Of a stretch of 64,000 bases of DNA, positions 51,072 to 60,649 are shown piece after piece. The position numbers and the translations under genes are program-made. The first letter of the stretch is position 1, and the number at the start of each line of letters is the position of its first letter. The notes under the pieces were generated by a model, which saw only the letters and a program-made list of their open reading frames with translations, had not been told where the DNA came from and did not search any database. Source of the DNA: PGYR01 sp034670025 (lineage in GTDB: Bacteria > Bacteroidota > Ignavibacteria > Kapaibacteriales > UBA2268); NCBI GenBank assembly GCA_034670025.1, contig JAXMOE010000001.1, forward strand, positions 62,001 through 126,000. The letters run 5' to 3'.

Positions 51072-51193
51072 TTAGATTATTTTTCTTTTGTTTGCGAATT
51101 ATGACTGTCCAAATATAAAAAGATATATTTAGAGAATAAATTGTTTAGTACAGTTTAACACAATCTTAACAGTTCTACTGATTACAATATTAG

Positions 51194-52333
51194 CTAATTA
51201 ATAAAATCAAGATACTTGGAAGTAATGCTGTCGCAGAGTGCATAGCCCTTTGAGGTAAGTTTATATTTATTATTATATTTTTCCAAATATTCATCTGTTA
51301 ATAACTGATTAGTAAAAGTTTTACTTCTCTGCTCAAAATTTGGGGATAGGGTTGAAATAGCTTCTTGGTTCAGCCCCTCTGCTCTCAATCCTAATATTAC
51401 TAATTCTTCCAGTTCATCTTTAGGTGTAATATCGTATTTATCAATAATTGGTAGTTTGCCTTCTGCAATGTATTTATAATACATTTGTAAGTTAGAGACA
51501 TTCCGAAAACGTGATTTGTTGAAAAATCCGTGAGAAGATGCACCAAATGCTAAGTATTCTCCGGAACGCCAAGTGTTCAAATTGTGCTCACATCTGTTGT
51601 CATTTTTAGAAAAATTAGATATTTCGTAGTGTTGAAACCCTTTTTCTGATAGTATTTCAATCGCTGTAAAGTACATAAACTCATCTACCTCATCATTATA
51701 TTTTACTACTTTACCACTTTGCATTTTGTTCCAAAGAGGAGTGTTTTCTTCAAAGGTTAAATTGTAAGTTGATAGGTGATTAGTACCCATATCCAATGCT
51801 TTTTCGAGTGAGTAAGTCCAAGAAGAGAGTGATTGCCCAGGTACAGAGAATATTAGGTCGAGGTTGATTGTTTCTATTCCACTTCGAACAGCTGCTGCGA
51901 GTGCTTTTTCAGCTATTTTGGGAGAATGGTTTCTTTTTAGAATACCGAGCTCACGCTTCACGAAGCTTTGTACACCTATACTAATTCTATTTACACCAAT
52001 TGATTTGTATTCATTTAGCTTTGGCAAATCCAAAGAAGCAGGGTTTGATTCCATACTTATTTCTATGTCATCAGTAAAAGTAAATGATTGTTTTAGCTTT
52101 GAGATAACCGTTGCTAATTGCTCTGGGGAGAGTAAGGAAGGAGTCCCACCGCCAATGAAAACACTGTCAATTTTTAACTCATTTCCGTTCTGTTCAACAA
52201 AAATATCTATTTCTTTGAGTAGATAGTTTATATAATTATCTAATTCATCATTCTCATTTTTAAGAATAAAGAAATCGCAGTAGCTACAAATAGTGCTACA
52301 AAATGGAATATGAATGTATAGTCCTCTGGTCAA
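51194..52333 (-). CDS. hemW: Radical SAM heme chaperone HemW (coproporphyrinogen-oxidase-like)
   Basis: Radical SAM protein of the HemN/HemW family. The cluster motif CxxxCxxC is at C12-C16-C19 (FCSTICSYCDFF). The start is a TTG. The family signatures GGGTPSLLS, NPASLDLPKL, GVNRISIGVQSF and HYEISNFSKND follow, and a C-terminal winged-helix-like region completes the 379 residues. The CSYC spacing fits HemW, which carries heme rather than acting as a true oxidase. The gene is flanked by the PiT transporter and a metallophosphoesterase gene in divergent orientation. Confidence 0.9.
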   Translation of the reverse strand: MTRGLYIHIPFCSTICSYCDFFILKNENDELDNYINYLLKEIDIFVEQNGNELKIDSVFIGGGTPSLLSPEQLATVISKLKQSFTFTDDIEISMESNPASLDLPKLNEYKSIGVNRISIGVQSFVKRELGILKRNHSPKIAEKALAAAVRSGIETINLDLIFSVPGQSLSSWTYSLEKALDMGTNHLSTYNLTFEENTPLWNKMQSGKVVKYNDEVDEFMYFTAIEILSEKGFQHYEISNFSKNDNRCEHNLNTWRSGEYLAFGASSHGFFNKSRFRNVSNLQMYYKYIAEGKLPIIDKYDITPKDELEELVILGLRAEGLNQEAISTLSPNFEQRSKTFTNQLLTDEYLEKYNNKYKLTSKGYALCDSITSKYLDFIN

Positions 52334-52424
52334 AATATGTATTTTTATTTTATTAAATAATTGAATTAGCTATATTCAAATATAAGTTTTTTAAACTTAT
52401 ATTAATTAAATAACAAATAGTAAT

Positions 52425-53423
52425 TTGCCATTGAAAAAATTATTCAGAATATTATTAATCTCAAACCTTATTCTTTTAGTTTTCGGTTGTGCCTCTAATA
52501 TTGAGTTATATAGTATTCCGAAATATAATTCAGATATAAGTTCAATTGATTATTCTAATAGCACTTTTATTATCATAGGAGATACTCAAAGGACAGGTTT
52601 TTTAGAACAGTATTTTTATTTTAGGGAATCAAATGATTCAATTCAATTTGTATTGTTTGATTCTATATCCTCATTGAAACAAAAACCTGCATTTATATTA
52701 CACTTAGGTGATATGGTATTTGATGGTTCTTCAGAAAATGATTGGAATTATTTTGATGCATCTACAAAACAGATAAGGAATTTGAATATACCCATAATTC
52801 CTGTATTAGGAAATCATGAATACTATGGTGATAGTCTTGAAAGAGCTAAAAATATAAATAGTCGATTTAATAATTTAAAAGATTCTAGTTGGAAAGCGTT
52901 TGAATTTAACAATATTGGTATTATTTTGTTAAATTCAAATGAGGAATTATCACTTTATCAAACTGAAAAACAGAAGAATTTCTTTACTAATTCTATAAAT
53001 ACTTTTGAATCTGATTCAAACATTAATTACATAATAGTTGCTACGCACCATCCTCCTTATACAAATGGTACAGGAATAGGGTTTGACGAAAGTGAATATG
53101 TACAGAATTATTTTGCAGAAAAATTTATTTCTTTAAAGAAAACAGGCTTGTTTTTATCAGGTCATTGCCATAACTACGAACACCTACTAATTTCAGACAA
53201 ACACTTTATTATCTCCGGTGGTGGAGGTGGCCCCAGAAGGAAAATTGATTTAGATAGTGATTATATAGATATAACAAAGGGGGCTGAAGAAAATGAAGAA
53301 GAAAGAGGTTTTAACTTTATAGAAATTCAAGTTTTAAAAGATTCATTACTTATTGAAGTACATTCTTTTAATAAAGATAGAGAAGAATGGTATGAAGGCG
53401 ATTATTTTAAAATTAGTAATTAA
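52425..53423 (+). CDS. Lipid-anchored metallophosphoesterase
   Basis: A 332-residue lipoprotein: a signal sequence and lipobox FGC (Cys22) precede a calcineurin-like phosphoesterase. The start could be the TTG at 52425 or the TTG two codons later (52431), which gives MKKLFRIL. Metal-binding motifs in order are IIGDTQRTG, LHLGDMVFDG, LGNHEYYGDS, ATHHPPYT and SGHCHNYEH. The fold belongs to the purple acid phosphatase-like branch of metallophosphoesterases. Probable periplasmic or surface phosphatase; substrate unknown. It converges with a signal peptidase gene with a 4-nt overlap. Confidence 0.85.
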   Translation: MPLKKLFRILLISNLILLVFGCASNIELYSIPKYNSDISSIDYSNSTFIIIGDTQRTGFLEQYFYFRESNDSIQFVLFDSISSLKQKPAFILHLGDMVFDGSSENDWNYFDASTKQIRNLNIPIIPVLGNHEYYGDSLERAKNINSRFNNLKDSSWKAFEFNNIGIILLNSNEELSLYQTEKQKNFFTNSINTFESDSNINYIIVATHHPPYTNGTGIGFDESEYVQNYFAEKFISLKKTGLFLSGHCHNYEHLLISDKHFIISGGGGGPRRKIDLDSDYIDITKGAEENEEERGFNFIEIQVLKDSLLIEVHSFNKDREEWYEGDYFKISN

Positions 53424-53818
53424 AGAAATGAAAAATTTAGCTCTGAAATATTAAATTTAATAATCACTTTCCCAGAAATTGATTGTTGACTAATTAGCCC
53501 AAAAGTACGTGAATCTTCGCTAACCGTTGAGTTATCTCCTATTACAAATACGCTATCATCGATAGATATATAGCTTATTCTTTTTACTAACAAGTCACCA
53601 TTTCTGTTGAATGCAATAATATCATTTGGGAGTTGTTGTTTGTACTCATATCCAAATATATCGTAGGCCAATTTGCTGACAAAGACTAATTCGCCTTTGT
53701 TCAAAGTAGGTGACATAGAATCAGAAGAGACCATACGTATATCTACGATAAAGTGTTTTATAAATAAAACAAGACATATTGCAACTATGATTGAGAACAA
53801 TATGTCTTTAGTTTTCAT
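53420..53818 (-). CDS. Short signal peptidase I-like protein
   Basis: A 132-residue S26 signal peptidase with one N-terminal membrane helix. The catalytic Ser34 (SSDSMSPT) and Lys79 (DLLVKRI) are present, as is the GDNSTVSEDSR box. It is much shorter than LepB because the extra beta-domain is missing. It lies 13 nt downstream of lepB on the same strand, so the two peptidases are cotranscribed. It may process a subset of substrates, or have a specialised role; the two-peptidase tandem is unusual for the neighbourhood. Confidence 0.82.
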   Translation of the reverse strand: MKTKDILFSIIVAICLVLFIKHFIVDIRMVSSDSMSPTLNKGELVFVSKLAYDIFGYEYKQQLPNDIIAFNRNGDLLVKRISYISIDDSVFVIGDNSTVSEDSRTFGLISQQSISGKVIIKFNISELNFSFL

Positions 53819-53831
53819 TCTGATATTAATA

Positions 53832-54749
53832 TTAATCTATTAGGTTACCAATTCTACCAAACTTGATTGTCGATAGTTTGTCGAAGAAATCTCCGAAAGG
53901 CATATTAGTGTCCCAAGACCAATAGACTATAAGTGGTGTACCAGTTACATTTTCGTAAGGGATGAATCCCCAATCTCTGCTGTCTTCACTGTTTCTTCTG
54001 TTGTCACCCATACCGAAACAATAGTCTCTTTCAACTATATATTCTGATGCAGGTTTGTCATCTATATAAACACTTTTGCTGTCGAATGTTACATCATGAC
54101 CTTCGCGCATTATGAATATTCGCCACTTCTCAATATTCTCACGAGTTATTGGTATAACGTCGCCTTCTTGCGGAATTACTAATGGCCCATAGTTAGAGTG
54201 AGTCCAATTAGCACCGAGTGGGAACGATGCTGGTCTGGCTGGGTTTTTAGTTGGGTCAAAGTTTACATTATCAGGTATCGGTTGCTTGATACCATTTACA
54301 TATACAACTTCGTCTATTACTTGTATAGTGTCACCAGCAGTAGCCATACATCTTTTCAGATAATATTGGAACAGCTGTGGTTCTACTAATCCCATTCTAC
54401 CAGGGTAAATAAATACTATTACATCGCCTTTCTCAGGATCTTTTATTCCTGGGAATTTGATGAATGGTAACTCTTGATTAATAAAAGGTATTACCTGCGG
54501 AGTAGTCGGGCCATAGACGAACTTGTTAACGAATAGGAAATCCCCAGTCATGACTTCATTTTCCATAGAGCCAGTTGGAACTACAAACGAAGCAACGAGA
54601 AGCCCGTTGATAATCATTACTACTACCACTGCACCGAGTATAGTCTTAATAGAGGAGAATAGTTTCTCCATAGAAGACATATTATTATACCGTTCTTTTT
54701 GTAATCGCTTTTTTTCTTTTCTTTTCTTTAAATAATCTGAAAAAGACAT
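53832..54749 (-). CDS. lepB: Signal peptidase I (LepB)
   Basis: A 305-residue S26A type I signal peptidase that removes signal peptides on the periplasmic face of the inner membrane. Basic cytoplasmic N terminus (residues 1-25), one membrane helix (about 36-56) and the catalytic Ser61 in VVPTGSMENEV are followed by the Lys in YYLKRCMATAGD and GMGDNRRNSEDSRDWGF. The insert between these boxes is of the usual Bacteroidota size. It follows lepA by 9 nt, the familiar lepA-lepB order. Confidence 0.93.
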   Translation of the reverse strand: MSFSDYLKKRKEKKRLQKERYNNMSSMEKLFSSIKTILGAVVVVMIINGLLVASFVVPTGSMENEVMTGDFLFVNKFVYGPTTPQVIPFINQELPFIKFPGIKDPEKGDVIVFIYPGRMGLVEPQLFQYYLKRCMATAGDTIQVIDEVVYVNGIKQPIPDNVNFDPTKNPARPASFPLGANWTHSNYGPLVIPQEGDVIPITRENIEKWRIFIMREGHDVTFDSKSVYIDDKPASEYIVERDYCFGMGDNRRNSEDSRDWGFIPYENVTGTPLIVYWSWDTNMPFGDFFDKLSTIKFGRIGNLID

Positions 54750-54758
54750 TTTTCCTCA

Positions 54759-56558
54759 TTAATCAATTGAAAGTACAGCATGGAATGCTTCTTGAGGAAC
54801 TTCCACGCTACCAATTTGTTTCATACGCTTTTTACCTTCTTTTTGTTTCTCTATTAGCTTACGCTTTCTCGAAATATCACCACCATAACATTTGGCAGTT
54901 ACATTCTTACGCATAGCTGTAATATTAGTACGAGATACAATTTTGTTACCGATTGCTGCTTGTATAGCAACATCGAACATTTGTCTTGGTATTAGCTCTT
55001 TTAATTTATCGCAAAGTTTTTTGCCCCAGCTATATGCTTTGTCCCTGTGGACAACCGACGAAAGTGCATCGACCACATCGCCATTGAGCATTACGTCTAA
55101 TTTGACCAAATCACTTTCTTTTTCTCTCGAAAATTCATAATCAAGTGAAGCATAGCCTCTTGTACTTGATTTCAATTTGTCATAAAAATCAAATACAACT
55201 TCCGAAAGTGGAATTTCGAAAATCAGTTCGACTCTAGTCTCTGATAAATATTTTTGATCCAACATATCCGATCTTCTATCCATACACAGAGACATTACAT
55301 TCCCTACATATTTGTCAGGAGTAATAATCTGAGCTCTTATATATGGTTCTTTTATCTTCTCAATTTTAACTCTGTCTGGCATTTGTGCAGGATTATCAAT
55401 TTGCAACACTTCGCCATCAGTTTGGATTACACTATATCTTACATTGGGAACAGTTGTAACAATGTTCTGGTTGAACTCACGTTCTAATCTTTCTTGTACT
55501 ATCTCCATGTGTAGCAAGCCAAGGAAGCCACAACGGAAACCAAACCCAAGTGCAGAAGAAGATTCTGGTTCAAAGGTAACTGCACTATCATTAAGTGACA
55601 GTTTTGATAATGCCTCTCTCAAATCTTCAAACCCATCAGAATCGGCTGGATAGATACCAGAGAATACCATTGGCTTAACTTCTTTGAATCCTGAAATAGC
55701 TTCGGTCGCACCATTCTTTTGGTGAGTTATAGTATCACCGACTTTGGTATCTGATAGCTCTTTGATAGCTGCCGTGATATAGCCAACATTTCCTGCTTTG
55801 AGCGATTTTCTTTTCATTCGCTTCATCTGCATTACGCCAACTTCCTCAACTATATGTTCAGTTTTGTTGGACATAAATATTATCTTATCATTTTCCTTTA
55901 TTTCACCATCAATCACACGGATATTTACGATAACACCTTGGTAAGGATCAAATATTGAATCATAAATCAACGCTTTTAGTGGAGCTTCTGGGTCGCCTTT
56001 CGGAGGATCTATTCTTTCAATTATCGCTTCTAATATATTGTCAACACCTTGACCAGATTTACCAGATGCTTCAATAATATCTTCTTCTTTTCCGCCAATT
56101 AATTCTAACACTTGTGCTTTTACTGTATCTTTTGTTGTAGCAGCTGCTGGCAGGTCAATCTTATTTAATACAGGAATAATCTCCAAATCATTTTCTATTG
56201 CCATATAGAGATTACTGATTGTTTGTGCTTCAACTCCTTGAGTTGCATCTACGACTAATATTGCACCTTCGCAAGCAGCGAGGGAACGCGATACTTCATA
56301 AGAGAAATCTACGTGACCAGGTGTGTCAATTAGGTTGAGCATATAAGTTTCGCCATTTCTAGCTTTATATTCCATCTGAATAGCGTGTAACTTAATAGTA
56401 ATGCCTCGTTCTTGCTCCAAGGCGTTGTTGTCTAATATTTGGGCATGAATCATCTCACGTTTAGTAATAGCACCTGTGACCTCTAATATCCGGTCGGCCA
56501 AGGTTGATTTACCATGATCAATGTGAGCAATTATGCAAAAGTTTCTAATGTTTTTCAT
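54759..56558 (-). CDS. lepA: Elongation factor 4 (LepA)
   Basis: Ribosomal GTPase that back-translocates or remodels stalled ribosomes. The 599-residue protein has the G1 motif AHIDHGKST, switch II DTPGHVDF, NKIDLPAA and GTPase effector regions, then the LepA-specific C-terminal domain ending in RMKQIGSVEVPQEAF. Length and motifs are normal. The gene lies upstream of lepB on the same strand and downstream of ftsW at a 116-nt gap, in an operon-like series of cell-envelope and translation genes. Confidence 0.96.
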   Translation of the reverse strand: MKNIRNFCIIAHIDHGKSTLADRILEVTGAITKREMIHAQILDNNALEQERGITIKLHAIQMEYKARNGETYMLNLIDTPGHVDFSYEVSRSLAACEGAILVVDATQGVEAQTISNLYMAIENDLEIIPVLNKIDLPAAATTKDTVKAQVLELIGGKEEDIIEASGKSGQGVDNILEAIIERIDPPKGDPEAPLKALIYDSIFDPYQGVIVNIRVIDGEIKENDKIIFMSNKTEHIVEEVGVMQMKRMKRKSLKAGNVGYITAAIKELSDTKVGDTITHQKNGATEAISGFKEVKPMVFSGIYPADSDGFEDLREALSKLSLNDSAVTFEPESSSALGFGFRCGFLGLLHMEIVQERLEREFNQNIVTTVPNVRYSVIQTDGEVLQIDNPAQMPDRVKIEKIKEPYIRAQIITPDKYVGNVMSLCMDRRSDMLDQKYLSETRVELIFEIPLSEVVFDFYDKLKSSTRGYASLDYEFSREKESDLVKLDVMLNGDVVDALSSVVHRDKAYSWGKKLCDKLKELIPRQMFDVAIQAAIGNKIVSRTNITAMRKNVTAKCYGGDISRKRKLIEKQKEGKKRMKQIGSVEVPQEAFHAVLSID

Positions 56559-56674
56559 TTATATCCATTTGATGTAAGTTACAAAGATACTAAAGGAGTA
56601 TAACTTAGTCAACGATTATTAATAATTATTGTTAGGTAATTAGTGTGATTTTATTTTTTGAAGAGGTAGCAGAT

Positions 56675-57802
56675 TTAATCTAAGAACGATTTTTCGTCTT
56701 TATAAATACCTGCTTGACGCGAAATATTAAGCAGAACACCGATTGCAGCGGAGTAGATAATAATAGCAGTACCACCGAATGATATGAATGGTAATGGAAG
56801 CCCCGTAGTTGGAAGTAGCCCCGTGTTAACTCCAGCATTGATGAATACATATATAGAAAAAGTAACAACTATACCAACAGAAAGGAAATAGCCGAATGAA
56901 TTAGGAGCATTCCTTGCTATTAGCATTCCACGATAGAATACAAAACCGAAAATAGCAATGATAAAAAAGAGTCCTAAAAAGCCAAATTCTTCACCAATTA
57001 TGGAGAAAATAAAATCACCATAAGATTCTGGTAAAAACATGTGGCTTTGTCTAGATTGACCTACACCGACACCTGACATTCCTCCGTTTCCAATAGCAAT
57101 TAGTGCTTGTTTGAGTTGATATGACACAGATTCACCTGCGGCTTCTTCGCCACCCAAATATGCTTGTATTCTAGCTAATCTATACGGTGCCGAAACGGCA
57201 TAAATCCCAGCCAAGACAGCACCTATTATCCCAGTGTAAATCAGATAAAGTAAGTTTACATTTCCAATGAACATCATTGAAAATGAAATCATAAATATTA
57301 CAATCATAGTAGAGAAATTGGGTTGCAATGCTATAAGAACACTTATGATAAGTAACCAGATTATAAAAGGAAAGAACCCACTTTCGAATTCCTTAATTTT
57401 ATCTTGCTTTTTTTCTAACATTGCTGCAAAGTGGAATATGAGTGCAAACTTTGCAAATTCGGAGGGTTGTATTGTGATACCCCCAATACTTATCCAACGA
57501 GATGCACCCTTGGCAGATGAACCACCTACTAACACTATTACTAATAGTATGACAGCAGTTATTAGGAGCGGTTTTGTGAATTTCTTGTATTTATTATAAT
57601 CAATAGCCGAGACCACTATCATGACTACAATACCAGCTAATATTTTGATTAGGTGACTAAAGAAGTAAGTGTCGGCAGAGCCAGTTTTCAATTCAGAAAT
57701 AGTAGATGAAGCAGTATAAACTACGGCTAAACTAAATAGCATCAATGCTATTATTGATAGCATCAGAAACCAGTCGATTCTATTTTTATTAGTTGTTTCC
57801 AC
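56675..57802 (-). CDS. ftsW: Lipid II polymerase FtsW
   Basis: A SEDS-family polytopic membrane protein of 375 residues, starting with GTG immediately after the murD stop. The SEDS hallmarks are GASRWISIGGITIQPSEFAKFALI, the large periplasmic loop with the conserved Asp, QSHMFLPESYGDFIFSIIGEEFG and LPTTGLPLPFISFGGTA. FtsW polymerises septal peptidoglycan together with a class B PBP; adjacency to murD identifies FtsW rather than RodA. The other dcw genes (murG, murC, ftsI) are not in the window. Confidence 0.9.
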   Translation of the reverse strand: METTNKNRIDWFLMLSIIALMLFSLAVVYTASSTISELKTGSADTYFFSHLIKILAGIVVMIVVSAIDYNKYKKFTKPLLITAVILLVIVLVGGSSAKGASRWISIGGITIQPSEFAKFALIFHFAAMLEKKQDKIKEFESGFFPFIIWLLIISVLIALQPNFSTMIVIFMISFSMMFIGNVNLLYLIYTGIIGAVLAGIYAVSAPYRLARIQAYLGGEEAAGESVSYQLKQALIAIGNGGMSGVGVGQSRQSHMFLPESYGDFIFSIIGEEFGFLGLFFIIAIFGFVFYRGMLIARNAPNSFGYFLSVGIVVTFSIYVFINAGVNTGLLPTTGLPLPFISFGGTAIIIYSAAIGVLLNISRQAGIYKDEKSFLD

Positions 57803-59194
57803 TTATAATAAACTGTTTACGACCTCTTTGAAAACATCTCCGCGATGCTCAAAATTCACAAATTCATCAAAGCTTTTGCAAGCAGGGGAGAGCAATACTG
57901 TGTCACCTGATTTTGAGTGTGCTGCAGCTTCTAATGTTGCTTCCATAAAACTATTAGCCAAAAAGCATTTGACCTTTCCTGAAAACTCATCGAACAATTT
58001 ATTTTTTTCATCACCGAAGCAAATTAAGTATTTCACTTTGCTTTCTACTAACTGTTCTAACACCGAATAGTCATTATCAGATGAAGACCCACCTGCTAAC
58101 CAAACTATATTTCCTTCAAAAGAGTTAAGTGCATACCAAGTTGAGTTGACATTCGTTGCTTTTGAGTCATTGATAAATCTGACTCCAAGCATATCTCTGA
58201 CAACTTCTAAACGGTGCTGCACACCCTTGAAAGATGTTACGGCATCTCTTATATCTTCGTTTCTTATCTGTAAGTATTTTGCTGCTACAACTGCTGCGTA
58301 TGTGTTGTATAGATTATGCTCACCATATAGCGGCACATTGCTAATCGACATTATTTCCTCTTCTTGCTGCTGTGATTTATATACTATGTTCCCGTTTTTT
58401 TGGGATCCCCCCATAGTATCTAAGTTATCGTGACTAAGAGATATTTTGGCAATTTTGGCGTTTGTTTCAAAAGCTTCCCCACCTGAAACAAAATCTATGC
58501 TTTTAATATCCTTATTAATAATAGAACTTATTATCTTATCGTCACAATTCAAAACTAACAAATTATCTTCAGTTTGATTGGATGTAATTTTCCACTTTGC
58601 TCTCAAATAATGTTCATAACTGCCGTGGTAGCTCAAATGATCTTCAGTAATATTCATAAATATTGCCACATCTGCCCTAAAAGTATCTATTCTATCTAAT
58701 TGGTAACTCGAGAGTTCCACAACTAAAATATCTGTATCCCTTACTTCGCTAACAACATCGGAAAGAGGAGTACCTACGTTGCCAACGAGTTTTACACTTC
58801 TACCCGATTCTGATAAAATATGAGCCAAAAGAGTAGCGGTTGTAGTTTTTCCATTAGTGCCTGTTATTCCTACAATTTTGGGTGAGCTTGTCAAATTTTG
58901 ATAAGCAAACTCAATTTCCGAGATTATTTGTATTTCAGCGTATTCTAATTGTTTTATTATTTTTGCATTTGGAGGAACCCCTGGTGAAGCAACGCACAAG
59001 TCAAATTTCTTTAATTCTTCAAAGCTATTTTGACCAAATTCATATTCTATTTCTAAATCATTTAACTGGCTCGTAAGGTCTTTATTCTCCTTAGATTTAT
59101 CAGATTCAGTTAGGAATACATTGTGTCCTTTGCTCTTTGCTAATTTTGCAGCAGAAAGACCACTTTTTCCTGCTCCTATCACTAAAATATTCAT
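57803..59194 (-). CDS. murD: UDP-N-acetylmuramoyl-L-alanine:D-glutamate ligase (MurD)
   Basis: Adds D-Glu to UDP-MurNAc-L-Ala in peptidoglycan precursor synthesis. The 463-residue protein has an N-terminal Rossmann-like domain (VIGAGKSGLSAAKLAK), the ATP motif GITGTNGKTTTATLLAH, the NITEDHLSYHGSYEHY substrate-carbamate-lysine region and RFINDSKATNVNST followed by VWLAGGSSSDNDYS and LSPACKSFDEF. Length and motif order are standard. The stop codon directly abuts the GTG start of ftsW (zero gap), so the two are coupled. Confidence 0.95.
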   Translation of the reverse strand: MNILVIGAGKSGLSAAKLAKSKGHNVFLTESDKSKENKDLTSQLNDLEIEYEFGQNSFEELKKFDLCVASPGVPPNAKIIKQLEYAEIQIISEIEFAYQNLTSSPKIVGITGTNGKTTTATLLAHILSESGRSVKLVGNVGTPLSDVVSEVRDTDILVVELSSYQLDRIDTFRADVAIFMNITEDHLSYHGSYEHYLRAKWKITSNQTEDNLLVLNCDDKIISSIINKDIKSIDFVSGGEAFETNAKIAKISLSHDNLDTMGGSQKNGNIVYKSQQQEEEIMSISNVPLYGEHNLYNTYAAVVAAKYLQIRNEDIRDAVTSFKGVQHRLEVVRDMLGVRFINDSKATNVNSTWYALNSFEGNIVWLAGGSSSDNDYSVLEQLVESKVKYLICFGDEKNKLFDEFSGKVKCFLANSFMEATLEAAAHSKSGDTVLLSPACKSFDEFVNFEHRGDVFKEVVNSLL

Positions 59195-59263
59195 TAATCG
59201 TCTATCTTTTATATATTGAATTTGAGTTAGTTACAATTTACGAAATGAAATTAAAGAAATAAT

Positions 59264-59848
59264 ATGTCTATTTTAAGAATTTATAATTGTTTTCATCCTA
59301 TTTTGAGAGAAAAAGCTCAGAAAGTTGAAGACTTTGACCAAGAACTGAAAGATTTTACAGATTCTATGTTGGAGACTATGTACAATGCCGACGGTATCGG
59401 CTTAGCTGCAAACCAAGTAGGAGACAGAAGATCAATATTTACAGTTGATATAAACACTGGTAGTGAAGATAAAGCAGATTACACCCCTATTGTGATGATT
59501 AATCCGGAAATCAAATCATTTTCTGAAGAAGTTTCTACATTCCAAGAAGGTTGTTTGAGCATTCCCAAATACTATGAGGATGTGGATAGGCCAGAGTCAA
59601 TCCAGATTACTTACACCGATGTAGATATGAAAGAAAAAACAATAGAGGCAAGCGAAATATTGTCGAGAGTAGTGCAGCACGAATATGACCATTTGAAAGG
59701 AATTTTATTTTTCGATAGAATCACTCAATTGAAGAAGACACTTGGAAAAAAGAAGCTGAATAAGATAAAGAAAGGTGAGATGACTACATTCTACCCAATG
59801 ATTAATGCAGATGGTAGTAAGTTTGACCCGAATGAGCAAAAGCAATAA
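59264..59848 (+). CDS. def: Peptide deformylase
   Basis: Removes the formyl group from nascent N-terminal Met. The 194-residue protein has all three motifs: GIGLAANQVG, EGCLSIP with the metal-ligand Cys97, and QHEYDHLKG with H139, E140 and H143. The length is typical, with a Lys-rich C-terminal tail. It is divergent from murD by 69 nt, so the two share a promoter region. Confidence 0.96.
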   Translation: MSILRIYNCFHPILREKAQKVEDFDQELKDFTDSMLETMYNADGIGLAANQVGDRRSIFTVDINTGSEDKADYTPIVMINPEIKSFSEEVSTFQEGCLSIPKYYEDVDRPESIQITYTDVDMKEKTIEASEILSRVVQHEYDHLKGILFFDRITQLKKTLGKKKLNKIKKGEMTTFYPMINADGSKFDPNEQKQ

Positions 59849-59918
59849 TTATTAATGATGTAAAATAGTTTTTCATTTTATCAGTTTGATAAGTGAAAAA
59901 AAATAATTTCCCGCAGTG

Positions 59919-60584
59919 ATGAAAATGAACAAGAAAAAACTCAAACGGCTGATAGAAGGTGGTGAAACTTCTACTGTTGAGTTTAAAAGAAAGTTAACCG
60001 ATTCAAAAAAAATAGCCAAAGAGCTTTGTGCTTTTGCTAATACCAAAGGTGGTATTCTTATTGTCGGTGTAGATGATGATAAGACTGTATGTGGAGTGCT
60101 GAGCGAAAAATCGGAAGCAAGTATTATCCGTACTGCATGTGATTTTGATCTTGAACCACCAATTACTCCTATAATACACCACCTTAACATAATGGGTTTT
60201 GAGTTAGTAGTTGCCGAAGTGGAAGAAAGCAATAACAAACCAATAAACCTACTTACTCAAAACGAAAACAACCAGACATTAAAAAGAGCTTACATAAGAG
60301 TTGGCGAAAAGTCAGTTATGGCTTCCAGTGAAATGGCAAGAGCTTTACGGTATTTGAATAAGGGTACTGATAGTGAGACAAAAGGAGTAAGTTTTACTTT
60401 TGGCAAGAATGAGAAGGCATTATTCAAATATTTGGATGCAAACGAAAGGGCAACTGTTGCTGATTTTGCAAAGTTGGTAAATATATCGCGGAGAAGGGCG
60501 GAAAGGTTGATGATTCGGATGCTACGAGCTGGCGTTTTGCAAATACATCAAGATTCTGCTCACGATTACTTTACGGCAGTGTAA
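59919..60584 (+). CDS. AlbA_2 (Schlafen-type) domain protein with C-terminal winged helix
   Basis: A 221-residue cytoplasmic protein; the ATG at 59919 or 59925 is preferred over the GTG at 59916. Residues 1-145 are an AlbA_2/Schlafen fold: ETSTVEFKRKLTD, KELCAFANTKGGILIVGVDDD, and the later AYIRVGEKSVMASSEMARAL. A short linker leads to a C-terminal winged-helix-like segment (VADFAKLVNISRRRAERLMIRMLRAGVLQI) expected to bind DNA. It is thus an AlbA_2 transcriptional-regulator type, smaller and cleaner than the other AlbA_2 protein at 28450-29757. Regulatory target unknown. Confidence 0.83.
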   Translation: MKMNKKKLKRLIEGGETSTVEFKRKLTDSKKIAKELCAFANTKGGILIVGVDDDKTVCGVLSEKSEASIIRTACDFDLEPPITPIIHHLNIMGFELVVAEVEESNNKPINLLTQNENNQTLKRAYIRVGEKSVMASSEMARALRYLNKGTDSETKGVSFTFGKNEKALFKYLDANERATVADFAKLVNISRRRAERLMIRMLRAGVLQIHQDSAHDYFTAV

Positions 60585-60604
60585 GTTAATTTAACAAAAA
60601 TCTC

Positions 60605-60612
60605 TAAATTTG
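60605..60612 (+). promoter_or_regulatory. Candidate promoter element before the M16 peptidase
   Basis: TAAATTTG matches the TAnnTTTG motif of Bacteroidota promoters and sits about 37 nt before the start. No clear upstream TTTG element is seen, so this is tentative. Confidence 0.35.
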
Positions 60613-60649
60613 TAATTCATTATAAATACAATCTGATAAATTTAAGTAA

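Noticed and set aside
59860..59905. Hairpin between def and the AlbA_2 gene as a terminator
   Set aside because: Stem has mismatches and no T-run follows on either strand; not called.
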